Origin: SHLQ01 sp964451305
GTDB taxonomy: Bacteria; Actinomycetota; Acidimicrobiia; Acidimicrobiales; SHLQ01
Length of the DNA stretch: 64,000 nucleotides
Direction: 5' to 3'
Assembly (NCBI GenBank): GCA_964451305.1
Contig: CAYVHV010000015.1
Location: forward strand, 9,681-73,680
Shown here piece after piece: positions 41,715 to 50,331 of this stretch. Within the stretch, counting starts at the first letter, position 1, and every line of letters begins with the position of its first letter. The notes beneath the pieces are model-generated. The model saw only the letters and a program-made list of their open reading frames with translations, had not been told where the DNA came from and did not search any database. The position numbers and the translations under genes are program-made.

Positions 41715-43505
41715 TCAGTCTTTGTGACGTCCGTCGGATCCGACGAAGGCCAAGACTTCCTCCGCTGTCGCCACTCTGACACCTTGTGCCGCCATCTCGT
41801 CGGAGGTGCCTTCATCGACGAGATCGATCTCGGGGATTGCCGACGTTGCGATCGCTGCGGCTCGACTGGTGGACGTCCGTTGAGGACGCGAATAGTAGGA
41901 ATCGGAATAGTAACTCGACCCTTCCTTTACGCCGGTGAGCACGTAGCCAAGCACCGGTGTGTCGGTGGAGCGGTAGAGCAGGTTCAACGCTTGGTCGAAC
42001 TGGCCCATTTTGGTCCTCGAGACGAAGGCGCCAAGGACGATCCCATCACAGAGTTTTGCAATCTCGAGCGCATCGACAACGGGCAGAATCGGCGGGCAGT
42101 CGATCAGAATGTGTTCGAAGTCCTCGCGGAGTGACTCGATCAACTCAGCCATTCGGGGGCTACGAAGGAGTTCGGCGGGACTGTGGTCGCCCGACACGAT
42201 ACCGGCGGGAAGGATGGACAGGTTTGGGGCGCTACTCACCGGGGCAATGCACTGGTCGAGTTGGCGATTGCCTTCAAGGTACTCCGCGAGCCCAAAGCTG
42301 TCGGGTGCAACGAATCGCTGATCTAGCGTGGGGCGACGAAGATCCGCACCGATGACGATCGTGCGCTGTCCTTGATGGGCAAGCACCATTCCGAGCCGTG
42401 CCACGGTGGTGGTCTTGGACTCTCGGGCGCGAGCGCTGGTGAACATGAGAACTTGGTTGTCGCTTTCGCCCACGCGAGTGAAACCGATCGATGAGGCGAG
42501 TCGTTGGAAGGACTCTGCGAGCGGTCCGTGGTCTCGGGCGCTGGCCATGCCGTCATCTCGTCGTTTGAGCGGAATGGTCGAGAGGTACGACAGGCCGCTT
42601 TCGGTGGACAACTGATCTGCTGACCGAACTCGGTCATCGCGTGCTTCGGCGACCAGAACGGCGGCTCCGGCGAGAATGAGTGCACCGAACAACCCGAATG
42701 CGAGGTTTCGGGACAGCGACGGAGAAACTGGCGATTCTGGGATCGAGGGGAGTCTGTTCATGCGTGCGCTCACGGTTTCGGTCGACAGAAAGTTCTGAAT
42801 GAGCTGCAGTGATGCGAGTTCGTCGTTGATCGCATCGAGTTGGCGATCGATCGGCGTCAACTGCGGTTCGATCGACTGAAGAAGCGCAACACGTTGTGTC
42901 GACAGTCGGGCCACTTCTGTGCCGTCGTCGGACACATTGAGGAGGCGATCGATTGGAGCCAATGCTTCAAGAATAGCGACTCTCTCCGCATCGAGTGACG
43001 TCGCGGTTTCCTGCAATGTGGCGACCGTTTGTGAAACGTCGAGCTCATCGCGTTGATGACGGAGGTCAATATAGGTCTCGGCCCAGATTCTTGCGGTGTT
43101 GGTGACAACCTCCGGATCGTCTCCGGTTGCAGTAAAGGAAATGAAGCTTGGATCCACTCGTGAATCGAGGTTGCCGACATCGATCTCGACGCTGGCGTCC
43201 GTCCCTGCCCGCAACTGCGCTTCTGTCTCGTATTCGGTCGAGGCGAGAAAGCCCTCCTCGGTCGAGGGCGAGCGGAGTAGAGCTGTTGCTTCCGACAAGG
43301 GAAACAGATTCGCGCTCTCCTCGGTGCGGATGACGACCTCGGCCTCAGCGCTATACAGCCGAGTTGCTTGGCTGGTGAGGACGGTCACGACCACGAGTGC
43401 GAGAGCCACCGGCGGAAGCATGAGCCACCACCAGCGACGCAGGACGGGACCGAGCTCACTGAGCGAAAGGGACCGTTCGGTGCTTGGGAAGGATTCTGTA
43501 TTCAT
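41715..43505 (-). CDS. Wzc-like polysaccharide co-polymerase/BY-kinase with altered P-loop
   Basis: A 596-residue fusion of a Wzz chain-length domain (helices at about 25-45 and 266-286, coiled coil 150-245) and a cytoplasmic CpsD/BY-kinase domain. Walker A', GADLRRP (386-392), and Walker B, ILIDCPP, are normal and a tyrosine cluster (SYYSDSYYSR) is near the C-terminus. The P-loop, usually P-G-E-G-K-T-T, reads A-R-E-S-K-T-T (360-366), so both glycines are replaced while Lys364 remains. This may change ATP binding. It is encoded 2 bases after the initiating transferase, so they are co-translated. The family sets polymer chain length and export. Confidence 0.9.
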   Translation of the reverse strand: MNTESFPSTERSLSLSELGPVLRRWWWLMLPPVALALVVVTVLTSQATRLYSAEAEVVIRTEESANLFPLSEATALLRSPSTEEGFLASTEYETEAQLRAGTDASVEIDVGNLDSRVDPSFISFTATGDDPEVVTNTARIWAETYIDLRHQRDELDVSQTVATLQETATSLDAERVAILEALAPIDRLLNVSDDGTEVARLSTQRVALLQSIEPQLTPIDRQLDAINDELASLQLIQNFLSTETVSARMNRLPSIPESPVSPSLSRNLAFGLFGALILAGAAVLVAEARDDRVRSADQLSTESGLSYLSTIPLKRRDDGMASARDHGPLAESFQRLASSIGFTRVGESDNQVLMFTSARARESKTTTVARLGMVLAHQGQRTIVIGADLRRPTLDQRFVAPDSFGLAEYLEGNRQLDQCIAPVSSAPNLSILPAGIVSGDHSPAELLRSPRMAELIESLREDFEHILIDCPPILPVVDALEIAKLCDGIVLGAFVSRTKMGQFDQALNLLYRSTDTPVLGYVLTGVKEGSSYYSDSYYSRPQRTSTSRAAAIATSAIPEIDLVDEGTSDEMAAQGVRVATAEEVLAFVGSDGRHKD

Positions 43506-43507
43506 TG

Positions 43508-44998
43508 CTACTGCTCCTGGGCGGCGTGGGGTAGTGAGGGTGTTGAGTGCGGATCGGTGCCAGCAACAGCTGCGACACGAACGTCGATTTCTGGACTTTC
43601 GGTGGTGTCGAGGGTGATCACCGCTTCAAGCTCGCGATGCGCTTGGGCGTATGTGCCTTCTCGGACGATCGCGACCGCCGTCCGGAGCAGGATCACAAGG
43701 TCTCCGGAAAAGGACCATTGGTCGATGTAGAGGTTGTCGTACTTCGCTCGCTCTGCAATGGAGGTATCTCCGCGGAGCCCAGCAATCTGTGAGAGGCCGG
43801 TCAATCCCGCCTTCATCCGTAGTCGATCTGCGTAGCGAGGATGTTCCGAGGCGAACTGCTCGACAAACGCCGGCCGCTCAGGGCGAGGGCCGACGAGACT
43901 CATGTCGCCGCGAATGACCGTCCAGAGTTGCGGTAGTTCATCGATGGCGGTCCGTCTCAAGATTCGACCCACAGCCGTAATTCGTGCTTCTGCTGTCCAG
44001 TCGGTATCGCCGGTTTCACCACCGGTCATCGATCGAAGCTTGGGAACGCTGAATGTCTTCCCGTACTGACCAATACGTTCCTGCCAGAACAGGACTGGGC
44101 CGGGAGAAGTGAACCGTACGGCGAGAGCGGCGACGATAAGAACCGGTGAGACTGCGATGAGGGCGATGGTCGAGGTCACGACATCAAAGGTGCGCTTGCA
44201 CGCCGCCGAGAGCTGTGGGTGCGATGACCGATTCACCCGCAAAAGTGGGTAGCCACGAAGGCGGTCGGGACTAAACAGCGGGTTGCCAACGCCCATCTCG
44301 AACAAACGGGGGAGGACATAGACCCTCGTGCCGAGTCCGCCTGCGCGCCGAAGTACGGGAAGGAGTGGGCCGTCGTCAGAGGATGTTTCGCCGACGATGA
44401 GTCGATCTGGTCGATGGCGGTGCAGCGACGCCAGGATCGCGTCGCCGTCGTTTACGCCGTGTGTCCACACGACATGGTCGACGACGTCGATGCCGAGATC
44501 TGGACGGTGCCGAAGTTCGAGTTCGAGTTCACGGGAGATGGCACCGCTTCCTGCGACCACCGCCGTTGTGCGGAACTCGCCGCGACGCCACAAGTTCAAC
44601 AACACGGAGCGACCGAGTCGGAGGCCGGCGACGAGTGACACCAGAGTGAGCAACACGATGAGCACAACGGTGCTCAGGTCGGTGCGGTTGCCGACGAAGA
44701 CGAGTTCGCCGATCCACATCAATGCGCCAGCCGCAGAGGCAGATTTGATGATCGGTCCGGTCAGATGGAGGTCGTCACGGGTGATGCGGAGGTGGAAGAC
44801 GCCGCTGGCGCCCGCGAGGCACCATGCAAAAAGCCCGATGAGGAGTGGGCGATACGTATCTCCAAGTAGGGCGCTGATGCCGACTGCGCCTGCGCCGACG
44901 ATCGTCAGCGATAGACCGCCGAGCAATATCGATGCTGCTTGTAGGGACCGAGGTTTCATTACCAGCCGGTCCTCGGCTGGGCCGAAGACTAATGACAT
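43508..44998 (-). CDS. Initiating sugar-phosphate transferase (WbaP-like)
   Basis: A 496-residue polyprenyl-phosphate sugar phosphotransferase that starts each polymer unit on undecaprenyl phosphate. Four N-terminal helices (about 20-140) are followed by a Rossmann-like CoA-binding-type domain (about 150-260) and then a membrane helix and the catalytic domain (about 300-470), with SPGPVLFWQERIGQYG, KLRSM, DELPQLWTVIRGDMSLVGPRP and GLTGLSQIAGLRGD. AGGAG (complement of 45005-45009) six bases ahead decides the start at 44998. It leads the leftward group and diverges from the rightward glycosyltransferase operon. Confidence 0.94.
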   Translation of the reverse strand: MSLVFGPAEDRLVMKPRSLQAASILLGGLSLTIVGAGAVGISALLGDTYRPLLIGLFAWCLAGASGVFHLRITRDDLHLTGPIIKSASAAGALMWIGELVFVGNRTDLSTVVLIVLLTLVSLVAGLRLGRSVLLNLWRRGEFRTTAVVAGSGAISRELELELRHRPDLGIDVVDHVVWTHGVNDGDAILASLHRHRPDRLIVGETSSDDGPLLPVLRRAGGLGTRVYVLPRLFEMGVGNPLFSPDRLRGYPLLRVNRSSHPQLSAACKRTFDVVTSTIALIAVSPVLIVAALAVRFTSPGPVLFWQERIGQYGKTFSVPKLRSMTGGETGDTDWTAEARITAVGRILRRTAIDELPQLWTVIRGDMSLVGPRPERPAFVEQFASEHPRYADRLRMKAGLTGLSQIAGLRGDTSIAERAKYDNLYIDQWSFSGDLVILLRTAVAIVREGTYAQAHRELEAVITLDTTESPEIDVRVAAVAGTDPHSTPSLPHAAQEQ

Positions 44999-45131
44999 CT
45001 GATGCTCCTAGTGAGATGAAAAGAGATGACGATGGGTCTTTCGGACTATGCGTGTCAAAGATGAGGCTGTCGCGTCAATTTCTCTGCATTCTCAGGTGAA
45101 AACGTATATCGGGTAAGAAATGCCCTCGATT

Positions 45132-45197
45132 CCCTAACGCCGCCGATGCCGGTGCCGACTAGATCTTTTGACCTAGAAGATCCTCTATCGGTTAGGG
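45132..45197 (+). promoter_or_regulatory. Nested hairpin covering the ribosome site of the rightward EPS operon
   Basis: CCCTAAC (45132-45138) complements GTTAGGG (45191-45197), which includes most of the AGGGAG ribosome site (45194-45199) of the first glycosyltransferase gene. Inside the loop GATCTT (45162-45167) pairs with AAGATC (45177-45182). If transcribed, the leader could hide the ribosome site. Function is inferred only. Confidence 0.4.
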
Positions 45198-45205
45198 AGC
45201 GGGCT

Positions 45206-46174
45206 ATGGACGTATTTCTATACTCACCAGTTGCATCGGCGACTCATGACATGCACCTCGACGCAATTGCGTCCTACGGCGAAGAAGCGGGTGCAGTCGT
45301 GTCCAAATGCTCAGGTTGGCCCACGGCTCGAGCCTTGCTGGGTTCCCGATCGAGGCGAATTGTCGTCGAATCGACAGGACTCTGGAACCTTCTTTCGATG
45401 CCATTCTTTCGAGCCCGAAGCCAAGAAGTCGTGTACTACCTGCACGAGCCGAGCACCCTGCGGACCAAGATCTCGCGCGGGAACGGCTGGGCGAAGAGCC
45501 TTGGTTGGCAGCTCGTTCAACGGCTCGACGTGCTCCTCGCAACCACTGTCATTGTGAGCCGTGAGGAACTCAAGGCGCGAGCGGTATCGATCTACGGGGT
45601 ACCTGACACAAAAGTACAACTCGCCCCTCTGCTGTTTCCTCCGGCGATCGGCGTTCCGGCGAACACCCGACCGCGCGTTACCTATCTCGGTCGGATCGAT
45701 GATCGGCGCTACCTCAAGGAGTTCATCGCGTTGGCACCCCGGTTGGACGAACGCGGATTTCAACCAACGATCCTCACATCGGATCGATCCGCAGTCGAGG
45801 CGTTGGGCATACCAGACATGATCGATGTCTTTGCGGAGAAGAACTTCAGCGAGCAAACAAAGGCGGACGTCCTCAACGACACCGCAGTCGTGTGGAACCC
45901 CAAGAACTATTCCATTGCTCAATCTGGCGTCACCGTTGACGCGCTTCGATACGGATGCCGAGTTGTTCTCACCGACGGCGATCCCGAGTGCGATGGCCTC
46001 GTCGCCGAAGGAATTGCGATTCGCTTCGACGATGACGACGTTGTTGACCTCATCGACGCCGATTCGACCGGCGCGACCTCCCGTGCAGCACAAAAGATCT
46101 TTGCTGAACGTCACGGCGAGACGGCCTTCACCACCCACTATCTGCCCATCCTCGAAACTCAGGACGCAGCCTGA
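45206..46174 (+). CDS. Glycosyltransferase, GT4-like
   Basis: A 322-residue protein with the fold pattern of GT-B glycosyltransferases (YYLHEPSTLRTK, VTYLGRIDDRRYLKEF, NYSIAQSGVTVDALRYGCRVV), though it lacks the strongest GT1/GT4 signatures. I start at 45206, where AGGGAG lies 6 bases upstream; an earlier ATG at 45146 has no such site. It is the first of seven coupled genes. The stop overlaps the next ATG by one base (TGATG). The donor and acceptor sugars are not predictable. Confidence 0.75.
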   Translation: MDVFLYSPVASATHDMHLDAIASYGEEAGAVVSKCSGWPTARALLGSRSRRIVVESTGLWNLLSMPFFRARSQEVVYYLHEPSTLRTKISRGNGWAKSLGWQLVQRLDVLLATTVIVSREELKARAVSIYGVPDTKVQLAPLLFPPAIGVPANTRPRVTYLGRIDDRRYLKEFIALAPRLDERGFQPTILTSDRSAVEALGIPDMIDVFAEKNFSEQTKADVLNDTAVVWNPKNYSIAQSGVTVDALRYGCRVVLTDGDPECDGLVAEGIAIRFDDDDVVDLIDADSTGATSRAAQKIFAERHGETAFTTHYLPILETQDAA

Positions 46175-47418
46175 TGCGTTCGACCCTCTCGGTGGCACAA
46201 CCACTTCTACTGATCGCCGGCATTGCCGCGTCAGTGGTCGTGGTCGAACCGGCGCCGATCGACCTGCTGCTGATTGGTTTGGCGGCCTGGTGGTTGATCT
46301 ACGAGCGCCTCAAACTTCCGTTGAGCCACGTTGTTCTTGGGCTTGTGTACGTCGGAGCGAGCGTGGTCTCGCAAGTTATTGCCGGTGTCAACGGAGTTCC
46401 ATTCGATACCGCCGTCGTACGAGATTTGGGGATCGAAACCTATCTCGTGGCGACCGTGATCCTGCTCGCCGCCATCTTTCGGAAGTACCCCGAACGCATG
46501 TCCGCGTTCGTGAACGGGCTCGTGCTTGGCGCGGTGCTCGTCTCATCGCTATTCGTTGCGCTCAAGCTCGTCGGTCGTGTTCCCGACATCATGTTCCGCG
46601 ACGAGCATCGTGTTCGAGTTCGTGGCCTATTCAAAGATCCGAACGTGCTCGGGCCATTTCTGATCTTTCCGATCTTGCTCCTGTTGTTCCGCAATGAAGT
46701 CGTTCGATTCCCGTTCGCGCGGTTGGCCGCAATCCCATGCATGATCGTTCTTGTCTTGACCTACTCGCGAGGGGCCTATGTCGGGTTCTTCGCAGCTATC
46801 GGTCTCCTGATCCTGCTGGTTGGTCTGAGAGAACGCATCTCATATGCGAATGCCGCGATCGCGATGTCAGCTCTCGCCGCTGCAGTCGCTGTGGGGGCAA
46901 TCACATGGTCAACAGCTGGTCTCCCCGGCGTCGAGATTGAGACTGCGAGGTTGTCCTACCAGTCCTACGACGACGATCGGTTCTCGACGTTGTTCACAGC
47001 GTTCGATTACGTCGTCGAACATCCGCTTGGCAACGGGGTGCGTTCGTTCGCAGCCGACCATGGCAGCAACCCGCACAACCTGCTGCTCGGTAAGGCCACC
47101 GACGCCGGAATATTGGCGGGTCTGATCGTGGTCATCGTCCCTCTTTTTGCCGCTGCTCGAGTGTTGCAGAAGTCAACATCTCGTCACTCTCGTTTCTCAC
47201 TGATCGTCGGCGCTGCTCTCGTCGGAAACATGGTTGTTTCGAGCGTCGTCTACTCCCATCACTGGCGGCACATGTTCTTCCTCGTGGCTCTTGCCTTTGC
47301 GCTAACGCAATCGAGTGAGTCGCGGCGCTCCACGAGTGACGAAGGCCCGCACATCGACCTCACAACCGAAGCGCTCGCGACTCGTCGCCGGGCCGAGATG
47401 ATTGGGCAACGCTCATGA
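46174..47418 (+). CDS. O-antigen ligase/polymerase-like membrane protein (Wzy-type)
   Basis: A 414-residue protein with about 11 hydrophobic helices. The family's exposed loop lies at about 245-305 (STLFTAFDYVVEHPLGNGVRS and the HNLLL motif in SNPHNLLLGKATDAG). Wzy_C/WaaL proteins join repeat units from undecaprenyl carriers; with a flippase and Wzc-like kinase nearby, polymerase is the better reading. Its start overlaps the preceding stop, and its stop overlaps the next ATG in ATGA. Confidence 0.88.
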   Translation: MRSTLSVAQPLLLIAGIAASVVVVEPAPIDLLLIGLAAWWLIYERLKLPLSHVVLGLVYVGASVVSQVIAGVNGVPFDTAVVRDLGIETYLVATVILLAAIFRKYPERMSAFVNGLVLGAVLVSSLFVALKLVGRVPDIMFRDEHRVRVRGLFKDPNVLGPFLIFPILLLLFRNEVVRFPFARLAAIPCMIVLVLTYSRGAYVGFFAAIGLLILLVGLRERISYANAAIAMSALAAAVAVGAITWSTAGLPGVEIETARLSYQSYDDDRFSTLFTAFDYVVEHPLGNGVRSFAADHGSNPHNLLLGKATDAGILAGLIVVIVPLFAAARVLQKSTSRHSRFSLIVGAALVGNMVVSSVVYSHHWRHMFFLVALAFALTQSSESRRSTSDEGPHIDLTTEALATRRRAEMIGQRS

Positions 47419-48671
47419 CACGAGTACTTCATTTCTTTGAACCAGCGACGCACGGAGTTCCGAACTTTGTTGCCTTTCTCGCACAGCACCAGGCGGAATC
47501 AAGCCACGATGTAACGGTGCTCGGACCCCGTCCGAGAGAGATTCCCGGTGTTGCCTGGGAAGCTGCCGAAGTCCAACGGTCATCGCCTCGCTCAATCCTT
47601 CGGAGCGGTCGACGCGCCGCAGGTCTGGCCGCTGAAGTCGATGCCGATGTCATCCACGCCCACTCGTTCTTCGCCGCGCTCGCCATCCGGTTGGTCAACC
47701 CGGATCGACCGGTCGTATACACCCCTCACGCATGGGCATTCGCAATGTCGGGACCGAGCCGATATCCCGCGGTCGCGCTCGAACGGGCACTGCTAGGACG
47801 TACGACTCGGATCTTGTGCGTTTCGTCAGGTGCTGCCCAACATGGACGCGATGTCCTCGGTAATGACATCCCATTCGTGAGTATCGGCTCTGCGATCGAC
47901 CTCGACCGATTCTCTACCGACGAGGCCGCTACAACGGCGCCCGCGGGCACCATCGGCGCGGCAGATATGGACGCGTATGGAGCATTCGCTGTCTGCGTTG
48001 GTCGAATCTCGCATCAAAAGGGCCAGCTCGCACTCGCACAACACTGGGCTGAAGAGATGTCGGATCACCCCCTGCAACTCGTCTTTGTCGGTGACGGACA
48101 CCCGGACGCTCTCGATTCAGCCTCCTATCCACTATCGGATGGCAACGTCCACTTCGTTGGCCCGTCGCCTCACGTCGCCGAATGGTTGCGCGCATCGGCG
48201 TTCGCAGTTCAGCCCTCCCGCTGGGAGGCAATGTCGCTCGCTACTGCCGAGGCACTGGCGTGCGGGCGGGCCGTCGTCGCAACCGACGTCGCGGGTATGG
48301 GCGAGGCCATCGTCGATGGACCGTTGCCTCCCGCCGGTGTCGTCGTTCGATCGATCGACCAGATCGCGGCGGCATCACGATCACTTCACGACCAACCGCG
48401 TCGACTCGATGACGTCTCCGCTGTGGCGCGGCGTCGGGCCGAAGAACTCTTCAGCCCAGCAGGACTCGTCACCCGTACCGAACACGAATACACACTCGCT
48501 CAGGGAATCATCGATCTAGTTCCGCCGTCGCCCGTCCAGCCGGACACGGTCCCTCTCGATCTTCCGGCGGACGCTGCCATCGAACTACGAGCGTCCCATG
48601 ACAACGCCACCCGAACTCGCGCAGTCGATCTTGGCTCGCACCCTGACGATTCACCGGAGGTAGCAGCGTGA
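47415..48671 (+). CDS. GT4-family glycosyltransferase
   Basis: A 418-residue GT-B glycosyltransferase. Donor-binding features are FAVCVGRISHQKGQ (about 193), FVGDGHPD and the late QPSRWEAMSLATAEALACGRAVVATDVAGMGE motif (about 265-295) with the EAMSLATAEA version of the EX7E signature. The N-terminal domain has HAHSFFAALAIR and FTPHAWAF-like stretches. It adds one sugar of the repeat unit. It has an acidic/polar C-terminal extension and couples by GTGA to the following sulfotransferase gene. Confidence 0.93.
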   Translation: MTRVLHFFEPATHGVPNFVAFLAQHQAESSHDVTVLGPRPREIPGVAWEAAEVQRSSPRSILRSGRRAAGLAAEVDADVIHAHSFFAALAIRLVNPDRPVVYTPHAWAFAMSGPSRYPAVALERALLGRTTRILCVSSGAAQHGRDVLGNDIPFVSIGSAIDLDRFSTDEAATTAPAGTIGAADMDAYGAFAVCVGRISHQKGQLALAQHWAEEMSDHPLQLVFVGDGHPDALDSASYPLSDGNVHFVGPSPHVAEWLRASAFAVQPSRWEAMSLATAEALACGRAVVATDVAGMGEAIVDGPLPPAGVVVRSIDQIAAASRSLHDQPRRLDDVSAVARRRAEELFSPAGLVTRTEHEYTLAQGIIDLVPPSPVQPDTVPLDLPADAAIELRASHDNATRTRAVDLGSHPDDSPEVAA

Positions 48672-49693
48672 AGTCTCAATCGAGCGTCCACGTGACCACG
48701 ATCGACGAACCAACCGTCGACGACATCACCATCATCGCCGATCTACCAGGCGTACAGCGGGTGTTATTCATCGCTGGATGGGGGCGAAGCGGATCAACTC
48801 TCTTCGCCAATCTCCTCGGTGGGAGTTCCTCTGTTCAGAACCTCGGCGAGTTTCGGTATCTCTGGGCTCGCGGCCTGCGAGGCACGACGTGTGGCTGTGG
48901 TGAGGTCGTCCTCGAGTGTCCGTACTGGACCGAGGTACTTGCGCAGGCCGAATGGTCCGCAGATGACCACGCGCTCGAAGCATTCGATCGGCGCGTCGGC
49001 TCGACCGCTATCTTTCGCCAACTCGGAGCGCTCGTCAGCGGACGAGTTGCTCGCTACCGCTCAGAGAACCGCGATGACATCGACGAGATCGCGTCAATTC
49101 TGTCGGCCGCAGCCGAACCAGGAGTCGTCATCCTCGATTCCAGCAAGTCGATTCCCTTCCTCATCAATATTTTCGATGACCCGCGATTTGCCGTCGACGT
49201 GCTGCACCTGACGAGAGACCCGAGAGCGGTTGCCTACTCGTGGAGCCGACTGACCGATACCAAAGATGCTGACGGAGTGACGTTCCCTCGTTTCGGACCG
49301 ATTCGCAGTTCGCTGTATTGGACGATCTTCAACCTCGCGCCGCTGTGCGTTCGGTCGGTTGAACGGAGACAACTGTCCTATGAGGACTTCGTGGCCAACC
49401 CGAGGCGCACGATCGAATCGATATGTGAGCACTATTCGCTCGAATTCCCAAGCGGTGATTGGGAGGACGAAACCACGGTCTCTGTGGACCCACAGCACAC
49501 CATTAGTGGCAATCCATCTCGGTTCCGACTGGGAGCGACATCGATTCGCGAAGACGAACGTTGGAAGACCGAGATGATGCCTCGAAACCGCTGGATCGTC
49601 ACATTGTGCACGGCACCAGCGCGTTGGATTCTGAAGCGTGCCGAGCGACGCAACGGATCACCCCTCACAGAGAACTCAGGAGCACACTCATGA
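48668..49693 (+). CDS. PAPS-dependent sulfotransferase (Sulfotransfer_3-like)
   Basis: A 341-residue sulfotransferase starting at GTG 48668, in the upstream stop. The PAPS 5'-phosphosulfate loop is GWGRSGSTLFANLLG (about 37-51) and the 3'-phosphate site is LTRDPRAVAYSWSR. FRYLWARG and CGCGEVVLECPYW, with three cysteines near residue 80, occur in a bacterial group linked to cell-surface glycans. It would move sulfate from PAPS to a sugar hydroxyl. A second sulfotransferase gene follows with a four-base overlap, so two sulfation steps are expected. Confidence 0.9.
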   Translation: MKSQSSVHVTTIDEPTVDDITIIADLPGVQRVLFIAGWGRSGSTLFANLLGGSSSVQNLGEFRYLWARGLRGTTCGCGEVVLECPYWTEVLAQAEWSADDHALEAFDRRVGSTAIFRQLGALVSGRVARYRSENRDDIDEIASILSAAAEPGVVILDSSKSIPFLINIFDDPRFAVDVLHLTRDPRAVAYSWSRLTDTKDADGVTFPRFGPIRSSLYWTIFNLAPLCVRSVERRQLSYEDFVANPRRTIESICEHYSLEFPSGDWEDETTVSVDPQHTISGNPSRFRLGATSIREDERWKTEMMPRNRWIVTLCTAPARWILKRAERRNGSPLTENSGAHS

Positions 49694-50331
49694 TCGATCA
49701 CGAAAACAAGATCTGTTTCATTCACATCCCAAAGACAGCGGGGCAGAGCATCGAGTCGTGGTTGATGGACCTGCGCGGACTCGATGTCAACAACCTCGAG
49801 CACCGCGAACTCATGTATCTCGGGAAGAACGATTTTTCGAGCGGCCTCCCTCGGACCGCTTCCCACTACAGCTATTCCGATATCCGCGACGTCGTGTTTG
49901 ATGGCGCTATCCCCGATGACTACCGGCTCTTTGCGGTCGTGCGAGACCCGATCGCGAGGCTCCGCAGCGAGCTGTCGTACCGCTTCAACGGACGCATCCC
50001 TCCCCGTGTTCTTCTCGCCATGCGATCACTGCCGATCCGGCGAGTGTTCGATGACTTTCGCTGCCATCTACAGACGCAGTCGAGCTTCCTCGAAGGTGCA
50101 CCCGACGGGAGAATCCGGGTTCTTCGACTCGAGAATCTCGCAAGCGATTTCTCGGCGTTGACAGAGGAGTTTGGTCTTCCGAACATCCCGCTGCCAAACG
50201 TCAACCGGAGCCGCGGAAACCGGCCACCTTTGCCGCAGTCCGTCGTCGACTGGGGCATGGCAACCTATGCCGTCGACTGCGAGCGCTTCGGCTACCCACT
50301 CACCGAACTGAAATCGACCGCGATCTCGTGA
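49690..50331 (+). CDS. Sulfotransferase family 2 (Sulfotransfer_2-like)
   Basis: A 213-residue protein. The start at 49690 lies in the stop of the first sulfotransferase gene. The 5' loop is FIHIPKTAGQSIESWL (about 10-25) and the 3' site is VVRDPIARLRSELSYRF (about 81-97), both typical of Sulfotransfer_2, the group that includes heparan and chondroitin sulfotransferases. It differs in type from its neighbour, which suggests a different position or sugar. The stop overlaps the flippase start (GTGA). Confidence 0.88.
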   Translation: MIDHENKICFIHIPKTAGQSIESWLMDLRGLDVNNLEHRELMYLGKNDFSSGLPRTASHYSYSDIRDVVFDGAIPDDYRLFAVVRDPIARLRSELSYRFNGRIPPRVLLAMRSLPIRRVFDDFRCHLQTQSSFLEGAPDGRIRVLRLENLASDFSALTEEFGLPNIPLPNVNRSRGNRPPLPQSVVDWGMATYAVDCERFGYPLTELKSTAIS

